From positions 310,001 to 374,000 of the forward strand of contig NZ_JARSBP010000002.1 of NCBI RefSeq assembly GCF_029623955.1: a stretch of DNA of 64,000 nucleotides. Direction: 5' to 3'. Positions 1 through 8,345 of the stretch are shown here, piece by piece. Origin of the DNA: Mycobacterium sp. 236(2023). GTDB lineage: Bacteria > Actinomycetota > Actinomycetes > Mycobacteriales > Mycobacteriaceae. A program made the translations under genes and the position numbers. The notes beneath the pieces were generated by a model. The model saw nothing but the letters and a program-made list of their open reading frames with translations, ran no database searches and was not told the origin of the DNA. The first letter of the stretch is position 1. The number at the start of each line of letters is the position of its first letter.

Positions 1-276
1 GACATGCGCACCGCGATTCTGGCGCTGTACCGCTCGGCGGCGCAGCCCGCCATGGCGGAAGCTGGCCGCGCCCTGGAGGCCGCGGCGGCCCGGCCGGGGT
101 TGTCGTTGCGCGCGACGGACGACCCGTACGCCAGGGTGAGCGAGCACCCAGGGCGGGCCGCCGATCGTGCCGGTGCGCGCACCGAAGTGCTTGAAGGACT
201 GGGGCATTGGTGGATGCTGGAAGACCCCAAACGCGGAGCGGCGGTGCTGACGTCATTCTGGGAGACCCTGGACTAA
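1..276 (+). CDS. Alpha/beta hydrolase, C-terminal part (5' end outside window)
   Basis: The reading frame is already open at base 1, so this is the end of a gene that starts upstream. The fragment ends with a GHWWMLEDP segment, which matches the catalytic-histidine region near the C-terminus of alpha/beta-hydrolase-fold esterases and epoxide-hydrolase-like enzymes. The His would be the third member of the Ser-Asp/Glu-His triad; the nucleophile elbow is not in the window. Substrate unknown. The first in-frame ATG at base 4 is probably an internal Met and not the start. Confidence 0.6.
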   Translation, partial: DMRTAILALYRSAAQPAMAEAGRALEAAAARPGLSLRATDDPYARVSEHPGRAADRAGARTEVLEGLGHWWMLEDPKRGAAVLTSFWETLD

Positions 277-327
277 GGCCTGCTCGGACCGGTGATCGTC
301 GCCAACCTGTTCGCCTCGGGTTGTGAG

Positions 328-699
328 TCAGAGGCGCCAGATGACCACGACGAGAGCGAGGACGCCGAGTGTCGCGATCAGAGCTGACATCAGGCCGGCA
401 ATCGAAAACGGCACTGCGCCGACTTGCGTCTTCAGCACCGCGATCTCTTTGCGGTGCTGAAACCACGCCAGCACCAACGCGATCAGACCGCTGACGATCA
501 GCACCATCCCCATCACCCACGGGCTGACGATCGGCCGGTCGAGGTTCTCGGAGTCGGCGAGGTACTGGAAGAACTTGAAGATGGTGAAGCCGAACGCGAT
601 GAGTGACGTGCTGGTGCGAATCCACGCCATCAACGTGCGCTCGCTGGCCAGGCGCGTCCGCTCGATCGCGAGTCGAGTCGAGGTGTCCAGTTCTGTCAT
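328..699 (-). CDS. DUF202 (YidH-like) small membrane protein
   Basis: A 123-residue protein with a hydrophilic N-terminus carrying the family pattern around RTRLASERTLMAWIRTS, followed by three hydrophobic segments at about residues 30-45, 60-80 and 98-122. This arrangement is typical of the DUF202/YidH family of inner-membrane proteins, whose biochemical role is not established. ATG start. It stands alone; the next gene on the same strand is far away. Family call is strong, function unknown. Confidence 0.8.
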   Translation of the reverse strand: MTELDTSTRLAIERTRLASERTLMAWIRTSTSLIAFGFTIFKFFQYLADSENLDRPIVSPWVMGMVLIVSGLIALVLAWFQHRKEIAVLKTQVGAVPFSIAGLMSALIATLGVLALVVVIWRL

Positions 700-980
700 G
701 ACGACGCCCTTCGCCTGCGTTGGTGAGTGTCAGGATATCGATGTCACGTCAGGCACGTGATGTTCTCCCTGGACTCTGGGATGTCAAAGCTCAAGCCACC
801 CGGGCTGTTTCGAGCTTGACGAGTTTGCCGAGCGCACCGGGGGCCTTGTCGGATGCGGGGTGTAACCGCACTTACGGATGCGATGCTCGCCGGATGTGAG
901 AAAATTTCGGCAATCGCACCGGCGCGTGATGCGTGGCCCATCGAGTGTTGCGTCACGCGGCAAGCCGTAGGGGAGAACGC

Positions 981-2682
981 ATGTGCGCTCATAGAAATGC
1001 TGAAACCGTGGTGGAGCGACCGCCCATCACCCGGGCGTTGACCTGGGTGGGAGGTGCGGAGCCGCACGGGTTCACCCGCGACGACGAGCGGTCCTCGCAC
1101 GTCACCGCGGGTGTCGTCGTACTGGTGCTTGTCGCACTCTCATGGCTGGTGGCCGCGCTGGCCTTCACCGAGGCGACATCGTGGCCGACCGCGGCGGTCA
1201 TCGCGGTGACGGGTGTGGCCGCCGTACTTGTGGGCGCGGTCATCCGGGCAGTCGCGAGCGGGCCCCTCCGAGGTTTGCCCAGCGTCCTTGGGCGGGGAGC
1301 GATCGCCATCGCTGTCGGTGCCGTCGTCGGGGAGCTGGCCGCAATCGGTGCGCTCTCCGGGGCGATCGATCGGCAGCTCGACGAGCGTGCCGCCCAGCAG
1401 GCCTCCTCCACGCCCGCGGTCGTGCAAGCCGAGGAGGACCTTCAGCAGTCCAGGGCGGCCCGGGCAGAGCTCGGCAATGCGGTCGAGCAGGCCCTGCAGC
1501 GCCGCGAGGACGCACTCGTCGTCGCGCGCTGCGAGTACAACCCGAGCCCGGACTGCCCCCAGATCCGCATCACTGGCGACCCCGGTGTCGGACCGGAAGC
1601 GCGCACGGCCAACGAATTCCTCGCCGACGCACAGACGCAACTCGACGCCGCCCTCGCTCGACGCAATGTGCAGACGCCCAGGCTGGATGCGCAGGTCGCC
1701 ACTGGCGAACAAGAGCTGACGCGGGCGCGCACCGCAGCGATGTCGGACGCCGATGCTGGACTCGGGGCGCGGTGGATCGCGATGAACGACGAGGCCCTGG
1801 GCAATCCGGCAGCGTTGCTTCTCCGGTTCTTGGTCGTCGGAGCCGCCATTCTGCTGAGCCTGCTGCCGTTGATCCTGCGGTTGTGGCGCGGGGAGACGAC
1901 GCAGGACCGTGGTGTGGCCGCGCATGTGGAGCGCGAGCGGGCGGAGCTGCTGGCCGACACCTCGATCGAGGTGAAGCGCGCCGAGGTGCGCGCCGCTGTC
2001 GAGAACCTCTGGGCCGAACAGCAATTGGCCAGCGCCAGGCTCGCGGCGGAGGCCCAGCTGGAGATCGAACGCGAGCAGCAGCGACGCCGCGTGATCGAGG
2101 CACGCGGGTCTGCGCTGCAAGCCCGTTCGGAACGCATCGTCGACGACGTGTTCCTGCCGATCGCCGCAGAAGCCGAGGCGGCAAGCCTCACGCCCGCAGT
2201 AGTGCCTGACGCGCAAATGGATCGGTTGGTCGACGAGCCGGAGAATCTTCCCGTGCCGGTGGAGAAACCTGTCAGGGAATCGGGCAATCCGCTGATGTCG
2301 GTGATTCCAGAGGTGACCAAGACGGCGACGAGATGGATCCGTCCGTTCGTGCCGCCGATCGTCGCCAGCGCCATCGACACCACCACCAGACCGCTACGGG
2401 GAGTACGCCAGGCTTTCGAGGAGACCGAAGAAATCCAGTTCTGGCTCAAGCGGAAAGCGGACTCGCAAGGTCAGCGTCGAAGCCATGGAGACCGAATGGG
2501 GCCCGGAGTCTGCCGCAGAGGGACCGGCGAACGATCAGCAGTGGGTGGCGTCGACACGGCCGTCCGCCGATCACCGACGCAGCGTGTCTGCTTCCGCGAA
2601 CCGCGCCGCGATGGACGCCTCGCAGGGTCGAGGCGAACTCGTCGAACCGTCGGGGCCGCGACAGATACCCCCCGGGACGTAG
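981..2682 (+). CDS. DUF4407-like membrane/coiled-coil protein with a frameshift
   Basis: The start is placed at ATG 981 because GGGGAG lies just upstream (970-975); an in-frame ATG at 933 has no such site. The protein has transmembrane segments at about residues 41-62, 69-88 and 104-125, a soluble region with two cysteines, another membrane segment near 285-305, and a long charged coiled coil rich in Glu/Arg/Ala, as in DUF4407 proteins. After codon 492 (AAA at 2454-2456) the frame turns into Arg/Gly-rich nonsense that runs on to 2876. The +1 frame continues sensibly (KRTRKVSVEAMETEWGPE) and stops at 2682, just before the convergent CHAD gene. One surplus A in the AAA run would explain this. 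It is either a sequencing error or a real inactivating indel. Function unknown; DUF4407 proteins are poorly characterised. Confidence 0.65.
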
Positions 2683-2701
2683 TTGCCGCAGCGATGCAGC
2701 G

Positions 2702-3571
2702 TCACGACAGCTTCGCAACGTCCTCACGGCACCGCTGGGCCAGTTGCTCCTGGCGGGCGTACAACAGGCCGAACGTGAAGCCGTTCTCGCCTGCGGTGGT
2801 TCCCGCTGCCGCACCCAGCTGGCGGATCATCGTCCGAGCCACGACGGTATCCTGCATGTCGCCGAGAACACTCTGAATCTGCTTGTAGTGCTTGACCGTT
2901 GGCTTCGTCTTCTTCGACGCGCCGTTCCACTGGAGCAGTTCGTGCGCGTAGCGGGCCCGCTTGGCGGCCTTGCGGGCACGGTGGAGCAGATCGTCTTCGT
3001 CGCTTTTCAGAGCAACCTTGAGCCGACGGTCGGCCTTGACGCCTGCCTTTCGCGCTGTCGCACGCAACTTCTTCGTGGTTCCGCCCGGCAGGATTGGAGG
3101 AGCAGCGCTCCACCGCTGCAGTTCGGTGACGAGGTCCAGATAGCGCGGCGACTCCATCGCTTCGGACACCCGGTCGCGCGCAGGCAGTTCGATGCCGCGG
3201 AGGTCGAGATTGATTCTCGAGCCCACCGGGCCGAGCACCAACAGTTCGGGAATCTCGTCGAGGGCGTCGCGTAACCGGCGCAGCTGAACCTGCACATCGC
3301 GCACGTCGCCGAGAACCCCGGCGAACCACTTGAGTTCTTCCTCGAAAGCCGGGCCGGCCACCGGGTCCAGCTGTTTCTTGAAGATCCGTAGCGTGCTGCG
3401 CGTGCGCCGAATGGCCACCCTCGTGTCGTGAATGGGATCAGTGCCTTCCCTCAGGCCGGTCAACCCGTCGAGAACGAGCCCAATCTGCTCGGTCAGGTAT
3501 CCGATCAGCGGTGATTCATGTTGTTGCGCAAGCGTTTTAACGCGGTCAGTCGGCGTCGAGACAGTGGTCAT
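2702..3571 (-). CDS. CHAD domain-containing protein
   Basis: A 289-residue, Arg/Lys/His-rich, all-helical protein. The IHDTRVAIRRTRSTLRIF segment near residues 47-64 is the signature of the CHAD domain (conserved histidine alpha-helical domain), and a second basic helical repeat follows. CHAD domains bind inorganic polyphosphate and often accompany CYTH domains or polyphosphate metabolism. Here no CYTH domain is present and CHAD fills the whole protein. ATG start. It converges with the DUF4407-like gene and follows the FAD oxidoreductase by 22 bp, so the two minus-strand genes may be co-transcribed. Confidence 0.85.
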   Translation of the reverse strand: MTTVSTPTDRVKTLAQQHESPLIGYLTEQIGLVLDGLTGLREGTDPIHDTRVAIRRTRSTLRIFKKQLDPVAGPAFEEELKWFAGVLGDVRDVQVQLRRLRDALDEIPELLVLGPVGSRINLDLRGIELPARDRVSEAMESPRYLDLVTELQRWSAAPPILPGGTTKKLRATARKAGVKADRRLKVALKSDEDDLLHRARKAAKRARYAHELLQWNGASKKTKPTVKHYKQIQSVLGDMQDTVVARTMIRQLGAAAGTTAGENGFTFGLLYARQEQLAQRCREDVAKLS

Positions 3572-3593
3572 CGTCGAACTCCTCTCGTGGGCC

Positions 3594-4733
3594 TCAGGTC
3601 ACGTCCACCGGGGGCGGCTTGCCCGCGGTGATCAGTTCTTCCCCGGACTCGTAGTCGTCGTCGGCATTGCATGTGAGTACCCCGACCACGGTGCCGTCCG
3701 ACTCGTACCAGACCGTGAATCCGCCGTCCCGGTCGATCAGCCGGCTGTGTTGGTAGCCGTCGCCCCACGCGTGGTACTTGACGTCGGTGTCACCGATGGT
3801 CGTCCAGAAGCCAGGCACGCCGCTCCATTGCACGTCCTCGCCGGCAGCAGCGGAGCCCGCCACCTCGCCTTGATCCATGGCGTCGCCCCAGTGCTCGACA
3901 GCCAGTGCCCGGCCCGCGTCGGTGTTGACGGCGAACGCGACATCGCCGGCGGCCCACACGCCGTCGACCGCAGTCCGCATGTCCGGCCCCACGGGGATCC
4001 TCCCGTTTTGCAACGTGATCCCCGCCATCTCGGCCAGAGCCGCATTGGGTTTGACGCCCGTCGCGGCCAGAATCAGGTCCGCCTGCACCGTGGAGCCGTC
4101 CTCCAGGTGGACATGTCCGTCACCAATCGATGCCACCCTGGCCTTGCCCGCGAAACGGACGCCCGTCGCCTCCACCAGTTGACGCAGCCGCGCGCCCGCG
4201 TCGTCACCCAGCCGCTTCTGCTGCGGCAGTTCGTCGGGCGCGATGAGGGTGACGGAAAGGCCTCTGATGGCCAGCGATGCTGCAGCCTCGCATCCGATGA
4301 ATCCCGCGCCGATCACCACGGCCGTCCTCGCGGAGGTTGCAACGTCGCGCAAGCGCTTCGCGTCGTCGAAGGAGCGAAGCAGCAGAGCCTGCTCGCCACC
4401 GGGGACCGGCAGCGGTTGCGGGCTTGCGCCGCAGGCGATAACGAGTTCGTCGTACTCGTAGCGGACGTCGGCCGCAGTCACGATGCGGGCGGCGACGTCG
4501 ATCGCTGTGACCTTGGCTTCCAGCGTCGTCTCGAAGGGACGACTGATGGCCATGTCAACTTCGTCGGTCTCACCGCGAAGGAAGTCTTTGCTCAGAGGGG
4601 GTCGCTGATACGGCGGCGCGGTGTCGGCCGTCAGCACTCGCACGGGACTGTCAGCCCTTCGGGCGCGATACGCCTCGGCCGCTGCGACCCCGGCCGGACC
4701 GCTGCCGATTACCAATAATCCTGAGTTGCTCAC
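3594..4733 (-). CDS. NAD(P)/FAD-dependent oxidoreductase (ferredoxin/rubredoxin reductase type)
   Basis: The start is taken as GTG 4733, giving MSNSGLLVIGSGPAGVAAAEAY with the FAD-binding GxGxxG right at the N-terminus; an upstream extension to 4772 looks non-coding. A second dinucleotide motif, VVIGAGFIGCEAA, lies near residues 138-150 (NAD(P)H binding), and ATGVKPN and GVWAAGDVA match the family's C-terminal FAD-contact motifs. This is the pyridine-nucleotide-disulfide oxidoreductase class II fold of ferredoxin, rubredoxin and CoA-disulfide reductases, about 380 residues. The redox partner is not encoded next to it. A reductase acting on a ferredoxin or a P450 chain is plausible but not shown. 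Confidence 0.75.
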   Translation of the reverse strand: MSNSGLLVIGSGPAGVAAAEAYRARRADSPVRVLTADTAPPYQRPPLSKDFLRGETDEVDMAISRPFETTLEAKVTAIDVAARIVTAADVRYEYDELVIACGASPQPLPVPGGEQALLLRSFDDAKRLRDVATSARTAVVIGAGFIGCEAAASLAIRGLSVTLIAPDELPQQKRLGDDAGARLRQLVEATGVRFAGKARVASIGDGHVHLEDGSTVQADLILAATGVKPNAALAEMAGITLQNGRIPVGPDMRTAVDGVWAAGDVAFAVNTDAGRALAVEHWGDAMDQGEVAGSAAAGEDVQWSGVPGFWTTIGDTDVKYHAWGDGYQHSRLIDRDGGFTVWYESDGTVVGVLTCNADDDYESGEELITAGKPPPVDVT

Positions 4734-4809
4734 CTCGGACGAATACCCACTGGCAACAGGGGTACACCGCACCCGGTGAAGGCGAGGTCCTGCAGGTCAG
4801 CAGACGTGC

Positions 4810-4974
4810 CTAGCCCTTCTGCGGTGGCCCCGGGTCGGGTGTCGTCGCGGGCCCGGGCGGTGTCTCGGGAACATCGTCGGGGACTAGGCGCTCGGGGACC
4901 TCGGTGGGGGTGAGTCGCTCGGGCGGTTCGGTAGGCGCGCTGCCGCGGTGCTGCGGCAGGGATTCGGTCTTCAT
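4810..4974 (-). CDS. Small proline-rich hypothetical protein
   Basis: The plausible product is 54 residues, starting at ATG 4974, with repeated PxEPPERL / PTEVPERL / PDDVPETP units and no hydrophobic segment. A longer reading frame extends upstream to 5337, but that part is an antisense shadow of the amine oxidase. It lies 41 bp downstream of the amine oxidase stop, on the same strand. I do not recognise a family. It could be a disordered tail-like protein or non-coding; confidence is low because there is no clear Shine-Dalgarno sequence. Confidence 0.4.
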   Translation of the reverse strand: MKTESLPQHRGSAPTEPPERLTPTEVPERLVPDDVPETPPGPATTPDPGPPQKG

Positions 4975-5015
4975 GGTGCAGGCGTACCCCGGCCGCGCCC
5001 TGACGAACCCTGGCG

Positions 5016-6380
5016 TCAGGCCTGCGCGAAGGCCTCGTGCTCGACGACCTCGATCGCGGCGCGTTCGCCCGAGCGCACCGCGCCGTCGATGAAGCCGTAC
5101 ATCAACGCTGACGATTCGGTTCCCGCCCAATGGATCCGGCCGCACGGGTCGCGCAGCGCCGGTCCGAACTCGGTCAGCACCCCGGGTGGGGTGTGAGAGA
5201 TCATCCCGCCGCCGGAGTAACGCTCGACGGTCCAGTTCTGCTCGAGATAGTCGACGGGGTCGAGTGCCTTGTCGCCGAACCGCTCTGCCACCGCGGACAA
5301 CACCGCCCGGCGGCGGTCCGCCTCCGAAAGCTTGCACAGGTCACGCGCTTCGGGGCCTTCGGTGATGACCGTCAGAATGCCGGGCGTTCCGGTGTCGGTA
5401 CACGAGTCGATCGTCAGGTTGGCCGCCGATCCCGGCGCGAACGACTGCCCGGACAGCCCGTCGGCACGCCAGAACGGCTCGTTGTAGATCAACGCGATCT
5501 TGAACACCGCCCCGCTGGGCATCCGCTGATGCAGAAACGCGCGGTCCACCGGCAGCTGCGGTTCGTAAATGATCTGCGAGGCAATGCAAATCGGCACGGC
5601 AACGATGGCTCGGCGCGCCCGCACCACCATGTCCTCCGACCGTACCGTGACCCCATCGTCGTCCTGAGCGATGCTGCGTACCGGCTGCCCGAGCTTCACG
5701 ATGTCGCCGAGTTCAGCGGTCATGGCTTTGTGGATCGCGCCCATTCCGCCGACCGGCCTCGCGTCCTCGGCGGCGTCCTTCACACCGAGGACGAAGCTCG
5801 GCCCGCCCGCGGCGGCCATCTGGTACAGACAGAACAACAGCGACAGCTCCGAGGCCGCCGACGTGTAGATTCCCGCGACCGACGACTCCAGCAGAGTCCG
5901 TGCCGGTTTGGACAACGTGTTGCCCTCCAACCACTTTGCCCACGTCACCTGATCCCACTTGTGCGCCTTCGGCGCCGTCCACGGCGCCTCGGGCGGGATC
6001 GTCTTGCACATCTGTGTGAGCTCGAAGAAGACGACACCGAGGTTGGCCACGGCGAACGGGCTCAACGACAGCGGGATCGTGCCCTGGTACGTGTACTTCT
6101 TGCCGTCGATGAACATCATCGCGTCGCCCTCGACGTATTGCTTGTACTCGGGGATCCCGAACTCCTTCATCAGCGCGTAGATGCGGTCCTGACCCGGACC
6201 GATCCACGCGCCGCCACGGTCGATCCAGGACCCGTCGTCGCGGTCGACTGTGAAGGTGCGACCGCCGACCCGGTCGCGGGCCTCGAGCAACATCACCGAG
6301 TGCCCAGCCTGTTTGAGGCGCAGCGCTGCTGTCAGCCCGGCGAAACCCGCACCCACCACGCAATAGTCGACGTCAACCAT
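5016..6380 (-). CDS. Flavin monoamine oxidase family protein
   Basis: A 454-residue amine oxidase. It has the N-terminal FAD motif VVGAGFAGLTAALRL, the RVGGRTFTV and DRGGAWIGP segments typical of MAO/putrescine oxidases, and the C-terminal HWAGTESS flavin-contact motif. It would oxidise a primary or polyamine to an aldehyde with release of ammonia and H2O2. Where eukaryotic MAO has SGGC with a covalently flavinylated Cys, this protein reads YSGGGMI, so its FAD should be non-covalent, as in bacterial putrescine oxidases. ATG start. Substrate not determinable. The minus-strand DMT transporter gene lies 102 bp upstream. Confidence 0.85.
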   Translation of the reverse strand: MVDVDYCVVGAGFAGLTAALRLKQAGHSVMLLEARDRVGGRTFTVDRDDGSWIDRGGAWIGPGQDRIYALMKEFGIPEYKQYVEGDAMMFIDGKKYTYQGTIPLSLSPFAVANLGVVFFELTQMCKTIPPEAPWTAPKAHKWDQVTWAKWLEGNTLSKPARTLLESSVAGIYTSAASELSLLFCLYQMAAAGGPSFVLGVKDAAEDARPVGGMGAIHKAMTAELGDIVKLGQPVRSIAQDDDGVTVRSEDMVVRARRAIVAVPICIASQIIYEPQLPVDRAFLHQRMPSGAVFKIALIYNEPFWRADGLSGQSFAPGSAANLTIDSCTDTGTPGILTVITEGPEARDLCKLSEADRRRAVLSAVAERFGDKALDPVDYLEQNWTVERYSGGGMISHTPPGVLTEFGPALRDPCGRIHWAGTESSALMYGFIDGAVRSGERAAIEVVEHEAFAQA

Positions 6381-6482
6381 GACCTGCTCCCCGCAAGCTG
6401 TGAGCTATCCAGGCTGCGCGCAATTAGCGGGAGAGTCAATATTAAGGCTGCCTTCTATTTGACTCGGTCAGTATTGCAACCG

Positions 6483-7472
6483 TCATCCCAACGGGTCCGC
6501 GGGGGTAGGGGAGGCCCTCGTCGCAGTGATTCCCATGGCTGCGCCGACGAGGATCGTTGCGAGGCCCAATAATACGTAGAACGGCAATCCCTCGGCGAGG
6601 AAGACGGCCGACGACAGCAACCCCAGAACCGGGACCACCATGAGGCTGAGATTGCTCGACACTGCCCCGAGGCTGCGGCTGATGGCGAGGACGCCCCAGA
6701 CGCCGATCGCCGAGGCGAACACTCCCTGATAGAGAACGACAAGTAGTACCTGCCAATTTAGGCCGAACAGTGGCGGCCCGGCGGACGCCCAGGCGTAGGT
6801 TGCCGCTGCGAGACAACCGATTCCGAGTTGCCACGGCAGGAGCTCTAGTGGGGACCCGGTCCAACGGTGCGATCGGATGTGGACCGTCACCGCGGCGTTG
6901 ATCGCGGCGCCCGCCAGGAGCAGTCCGTAACCGAAAGGCCGAGTGCTGCTGAAGAATCCGTCTTCCCACGGTGCAAGCAACAGCACTACGCCGCAGATGC
7001 CTGCCACGAGGCCGGCGACGGTCAGCATGCTGTAGCGCTCCCGCAGGAACAGCGCGGCAATCGGGACGGCCCACAACGCCGACGTGTGGAGCAGCACCGC
7101 AGAGCGACCTGCGGGCGCTTGTGTCAGCGCGACGAACATCAGTGCGTACACCACCGCAAGCTGGAGCACGCCGACCGAGATCACCACGGGGAGGTCTTCC
7201 CTGACCGGACGGTGGAGCTTGCCGATTCCTGCCATCGCAACCGCCGCGACGATGCCCCCGACGCCGAGGCGGAACGCGGCCAGCCATTCTGGCGGCATCA
7301 ACGTCACGCCGTGCGCCATCACAGGCCAGTTCAATCCATGCACGAGGCCCACCACTGCGATCGTGAGGTAGAGGCTCGTGCCGCGCAGCAGCCGCGGCTG
7401 AGGCCGCTCGACGTCCCGAGTCCGTGGCCGGTGCCGATCGCGACATATACGATGCAGAATCGAATCTGTCAT
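6483..7472 (-). CDS. EamA/DMT superfamily transporter
   Basis: A 329-residue hydrophobic protein with about ten transmembrane helices in two EamA repeats, as in RhaT/YdcZ-type drug/metabolite transporters. The first 30 residues are very basic and precede the first helix; no other ATG/GTG/TTG lies before that helix, so ATG 7472 is kept. The gene is divergent from the GntR gene, with about 20 bp between the two starts, so the GntR protein probably controls it too. It may export or import a metabolite handled by the neighbouring oxidoreductase or amine oxidase; this is inference from position. Confidence 0.75.
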   Translation of the reverse strand: MTDSILHRICRDRHRPRTRDVERPQPRLLRGTSLYLTIAVVGLVHGLNWPVMAHGVTLMPPEWLAAFRLGVGGIVAAVAMAGIGKLHRPVREDLPVVISVGVLQLAVVYALMFVALTQAPAGRSAVLLHTSALWAVPIAALFLRERYSMLTVAGLVAGICGVVLLLAPWEDGFFSSTRPFGYGLLLAGAAINAAVTVHIRSHRWTGSPLELLPWQLGIGCLAAATYAWASAGPPLFGLNWQVLLVVLYQGVFASAIGVWGVLAISRSLGAVSSNLSLMVVPVLGLLSSAVFLAEGLPFYVLLGLATILVGAAMGITATRASPTPADPLG

Positions 7473-7477
7473 GTCGC
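7440..7477. promoter_or_regulatory. Inverted repeat between divergent DMT transporter and GntR genes
   Basis: GCGACAT at 7440-7446 is mirrored by ATGTCGC at 7471-7477, and ATATAC follows the left arm. The repeat covers the only space between the two divergent start codons and overlaps the transporter's start. It could be an operator for the adjacent GntR regulator. The arms are short and the 24-base spacer is long, so this is tentative. Confidence 0.35.
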
Positions 7478-7492
7478 AGTCCGGGAGAGCTG

Positions 7493-8158
7493 ATGCCCAT
7501 AGAACTCAACCGCTCCGGCAAGGAACGGCAGACTGCACACGAGTTCGTGCGGGAAGCCCTGCGGCGCGCTATTTTTCGGGGAGAGCTGGCCGCAGGCGAG
7601 CACCTGATCCAGGCCGAGGTCGCCTCGCAGCTGAGCGTCAGCGTGACTCCGGTGCGAGAGGCGATGCGGGACCTGGCTACGGAGGGTCTCATCGTGCTCG
7701 ACAGCCACCGGGGCGGGATCGTCCGCGGTACCAGCCGCGAAGACCTCGAAGAGATCCTGCGCATCCGCGAGAAGCTCGAGCCCATGGCGGTCGATCTCAG
7801 CGTGCGCAATGTCACCGATAACGAACTCGACCGCGCCGACCAACTCGCCGAACTGATGGTCGGTGAATCGGACCTGGGGGCGTGGGTCGAACTCAATCGG
7901 CGCTTCCACTGTCTGTTGCATGACGCGATGCGATCGAGGCACCTGACGGCGATCTTCAACCGGCTTGAGGATGCCGCGGCATTGTGTACCGCGCAGTCGC
8001 AGCGCATCGAACCGTCGATCCGGCGTCGCGCCAACGACGACCACATCGACCTGCTGCGGGCTTACCGGCAGCGGGATGCGGACGCCGCGCTCGCGATCCA
8101 GATTCCGCATACCGCCCTCTCGCTGGGGTCACTGCCGAGCGCCTCCAGCACCATTTGA
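7493..8158 (+). CDS. GntR family transcriptional regulator, FCD (FadR-like) subfamily
   Basis: The start ATG 7493 is preceded by GGGAGAG at 7482-7488. The 221-residue product has an N-terminal winged helix (residues about 12-75), with the GntR signature around LSVSVTPVREAMRDLATEG, and a C-terminal all-helical FCD ligand domain with RxxLEPMAVDL and conserved His in FHCLLHDAM. FCD regulators sense carboxylic-acid-type ligands, often with a bound metal, and usually repress neighbouring catabolic operons. It is divergent from a DMT transporter and lies upstream, in the same direction, of an oxidoreductase and an ABC importer operon. Confidence 0.85.
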   Translation: MPIELNRSGKERQTAHEFVREALRRAIFRGELAAGEHLIQAEVASQLSVSVTPVREAMRDLATEGLIVLDSHRGGIVRGTSREDLEEILRIREKLEPMAVDLSVRNVTDNELDRADQLAELMVGESDLGAWVELNRRFHCLLHDAMRSRHLTAIFNRLEDAAALCTAQSQRIEPSIRRRANDDHIDLLRAYRQRDADAALAIQIPHTALSLGSLPSASSTI

Positions 8159-8164
8159 TAGTCG

Positions 8165-8301
8165 ATTACATAACATATATAACGCATGAAATGCAGCGGT
8201 GTGTGCTGGTGAGCTGGGAAAACCGGTGCAGCAGCCTGATGTAGCGCTTCCGGCAGCGTTTACAAACTGGAAACCCGCTGGAATTACATAACATATATGT
8301 T
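8165..8301. promoter_or_regulatory. Duplicated AT-rich element with palindrome (candidate GntR operators)
   Basis: The 16-mer ATTACATAACATATAT occurs at 8165-8180 and again at 8283-8298. The second copy extends into the perfect palindrome AACATATATGTT (8290-8301). Both lie in the gap between the GntR gene and the oxidoreductase, in otherwise GC-rich DNA. Two spaced copies of one element next to a GntR regulator suggest a pair of operators controlling the downstream gene. This is inference from repeat structure. Confidence 0.55.
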
Positions 8302-8345
8302 CGTTCCTGACGTGGAGTCCATCGCGGCGAAGGAGCGTGGCCACA

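Noticed and set aside
933..980. Longer N-terminus of the DUF4407-like protein from ATG 933
   Set aside because: No Shine-Dalgarno at 933, while GGGGAG precedes ATG 981 and the extra 16 residues do not look like a family N-terminus.
4975..5337. Long form (175 residues) of the Pro-rich protein
   Set aside because: The first 121 residues are Arg/Gly-rich antisense of the amine oxidase.
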